A stretch of DNA of 6,586 nt from Verrucomicrobiota bacterium. GTDB taxonomy: Bacteria; Verrucomicrobiota; Verrucomicrobiia; Limisphaerales; JADLHS01. Every line of letters begins with the position of its first letter. Positions within the stretch are counted from its first letter, which is position 1. The stretch lies in NCBI GenBank assembly GCA_004297495.1, contig SCTL01000852.1, positions 1-6,586 of the forward strand, in the 5' to 3' direction. Both the position numbers and the translations under genes were made by a program. Below are positions 5,308-6,586 of the stretch, one piece after another. The notes below the pieces were generated by a model, which saw only the letters and a list, made by a program, of their open reading frames with translations, did not search any database and was not told the DNA's origin.

Positions 5308-6586
5308 GACTCAATCCTCCTGACGTCTTCCAGCACGCTCTCCAGTTTCGGCAGCAACGCCGCGAGTTCCTGGCCCGACTTGATTGGCGCGTAGCGGGCG
5401 AGATTGCAGATTTGAAACAGTTCGTGCAGCGCGGCGCAACTTTCATCCGGCAGACCGGCGGGTTTCAGTCGCTCGTCAATGACTGCTTCGGTGATCGAAG
5501 CTGCCGGAACATTGAGCCGCTCGCCCGCTTGTTCCTGCACCACGCGAACGAGCGTAGCGAAAAATTTCTCGGACTGGTTCGCGCGCGCAAGCTGCCGCAA
5601 CTCGTCCAAGCCTTCCCTCACAACTTTCTCGACCTGCCGTTGACGGCGCCGCCGCGGGTTGTTCGCCAGATCGTCCGTGCGCTTGCGCCAGACGAACGCA
5701 GCCAGAAACGCAAACACGGGCACGCTTTGCGCCGCGACAAACCACGTTTGCTGAATCAGCGACGGACGAACGGCGCTGAGCGTGCCGAGGCGTTCCTTGA
5801 TCGGCACGATGTCTTGTTGAGTGGCGGGCGCTTCATCGCGCGAAGTTTTGCTGGCGGCAATCACCGGTGCGGGCGCGACCCCGCCGGGCCGCACTGTCAG
5901 CGCGATGGGCGGTTGCGTGAGCGTGCGATATTGCTTCGCCTCGGGATCGAAGAATGAAAACGTGAACGCGGGCAATTCCTTGATGTCGGTCGTCTGCGGC
6001 GAAACGATTTGCTCGAAAGTCTTCGCGCCTTGCAGGCCGAGTTGGTCGGCGGTTTCCAGCGGCAAAACGGTTGGCGGATAGATTTTGAAATCATGCCACG
6101 CGCTTTGCTCGGGCAGCGTGAGCGCGTCGAGCTGTCCGCGTCCCGCGAGGCGCACGCGCACGGTGATGGGATCGCCGGTGGCCACGTTGGTCGGGCCGGC
6201 GGTGACGGTGAGTTCGTAGCTGCCGACCGCGCCGTTGAAATTCGCAGGAACATTTTCCGTCGGCAGCGGCAGGCACTGAACGGTTTCCGTTTCGGTGGCG
6301 AGATTCACCGGTTGTTGTCGGCCGCCAAAAAACCGTTCCTCGAATGTGCGCGGCGCTTCGATCAACACGGCGGTCGCGGTGACCGGGCCGATTGAAAGCG
6401 GGCCGGTCTTGTTGGGCGACAGTTTGACGAGAATCGAGACGATGGCGTAAGCGGTGTTGCCGATTTTCACTTCGCGCTGCCCGCCGCGAAGCGGTTGCCC
6501 GGTGCTGAAACCTTCGTTCGGAAATCCGGTGATCGAAGGCCAATCCGCCACGCGCAGTCCCTGTCGAAAATAGAACTGAAGTTCCG
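5304..6586 (-). CDS. batD: BatD family protein, C-terminal part (5' partial)
   Basis: A large envelope-anchored protein of the BatD (oxygen tolerance) family, part of the Bat complex in the inner membrane. The frame is open through the right edge; the first residues visible are ELQFYFRQGLRVADWPS, so the GTG at 6551 is internal and not a start. The end of one Ig-like/beta-rich domain (to about 6330) is followed by a second (about 6245-5900) carrying the family-typical TNVATGDPITVRVRLAGRG and LDALTLPE. A single membrane helix lies at about 5690-5745 (AAQSVPVFAFLAAFVW), followed by a basic RRRRQRQ stop-transfer and a cytoplasmic alpha-helical C-terminal domain of about 110 residues ending EDVRRIES. 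The stop overlaps the batE start as GTGA, indicating one operon with translational coupling. Other bat genes (VWA proteins, MoxR ATPase) would be expected past the right edge but are not visible. Confidence 0.88.
   Translation of the reverse strand, partial: ELQFYFRQGLRVADWPSITGFPNEGFSTGQPLRGGQREVKIGNTAYAIVSILVKLSPNKTGPLSIGPVTATAVLIEAPRTFEERFFGGRQQPVNLATETETVQCLPLPTENVPANFNGAVGSYELTVTAGPTNVATGDPITVRVRLAGRGQLDALTLPEQSAWHDFKIYPPTVLPLETADQLGLQGAKTFEQIVSPQTTDIKELPAFTFSFFDPEAKQYRTLTQPPIALTVRPGGVAPAPVIAASKTSRDEAPATQQDIVPIKERLGTLSAVRPSLIQQTWFVAAQSVPVFAFLAAFVWRKRTDDLANNPRRRRQRQVEKVVREGLDELRQLARANQSEKFFATLVRVVQEQAGERLNVPAASITEAVIDERLKPAGLPDESCAALHELFQICNLARYAPIKSGQELAALLPKLESVLEDVRRIES
5316..5321 (-). 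promoter_or_regulatory. Strong Shine-Dalgarno for batE (decides its start)
   Basis: On the minus strand AGGAGG lies within the last codons of batD, 8 nt before the GTG at 5307. It is the best ribosome-binding site in the window and, with the GTGA overlap, supports 5307 as the original batE start. That places the repeat element inside the translated region. Confidence 0.7.

Overview
The window is GC-rich and densely coded and looks like an ordinary chromosomal stretch from a Verrucomicrobiota-type bacterium. The lineage is an inference. It rests on the FtsZ C-terminal tail (a conserved acidic peptide followed by GVALN), on a Tat-exported Gfo/Idh/MocA oxidoreductase of the kind abundant in Verrucomicrobiota and Planctomycetota, and on GC-rich palindromic repeats. 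No phage, transposase, CRISPR array, tRNA or rRNA was recognised.

Layout. The 3' end of ftsZ runs rightward at 1-361. Everything else is on the minus strand, so those genes are transcribed from the right edge toward the left. In transcription order they are: batD (partial, 6586-5304); batE (TPR, two membrane segments and SH3-like domain, 5307-4315), which overlaps batD by GTGA; a 25-bp perfect inverted repeat (4245-4311); a Tat-signal Gfo/Idh/MocA oxidoreductase (4136-2664); L-lactate dehydrogenase (2604-1669); a small three-helix membrane protein (1672-1283), which overlaps ldh by ATGA; and a soluble aspartyl/asparaginyl beta-hydroxylase-family protein (1231-428), which faces ftsZ across a 66-bp convergent gap holding a hairpin.

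How the genes relate. batD and batE are the tail of a Bat (Bacteroides aerotolerance type) envelope operon that would continue past the right edge. The inverted repeat just after the batE stop probably marks the end of that unit. The oxidoreductase, ldh, membrane protein and hydroxylase are closely spaced and could be one transcript, but no shared pathway is evident.

The most unusual observation is in batE. A roughly 200-bp segment bounded by near-perfect inverted copies of a CCCTCACCCC-type dispersed repeat lies between the well-supported start codon and the signal-peptide core. It is flanked by short direct repeats (GACG). Removing exactly 201 bp (67 codons) restores a compact signal peptide in frame. 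This looks like an in-frame insertion of a palindromic element into a protein-coding gene, and the element also supplies a possible replacement start codon. The other genes look intact and typical of their families.
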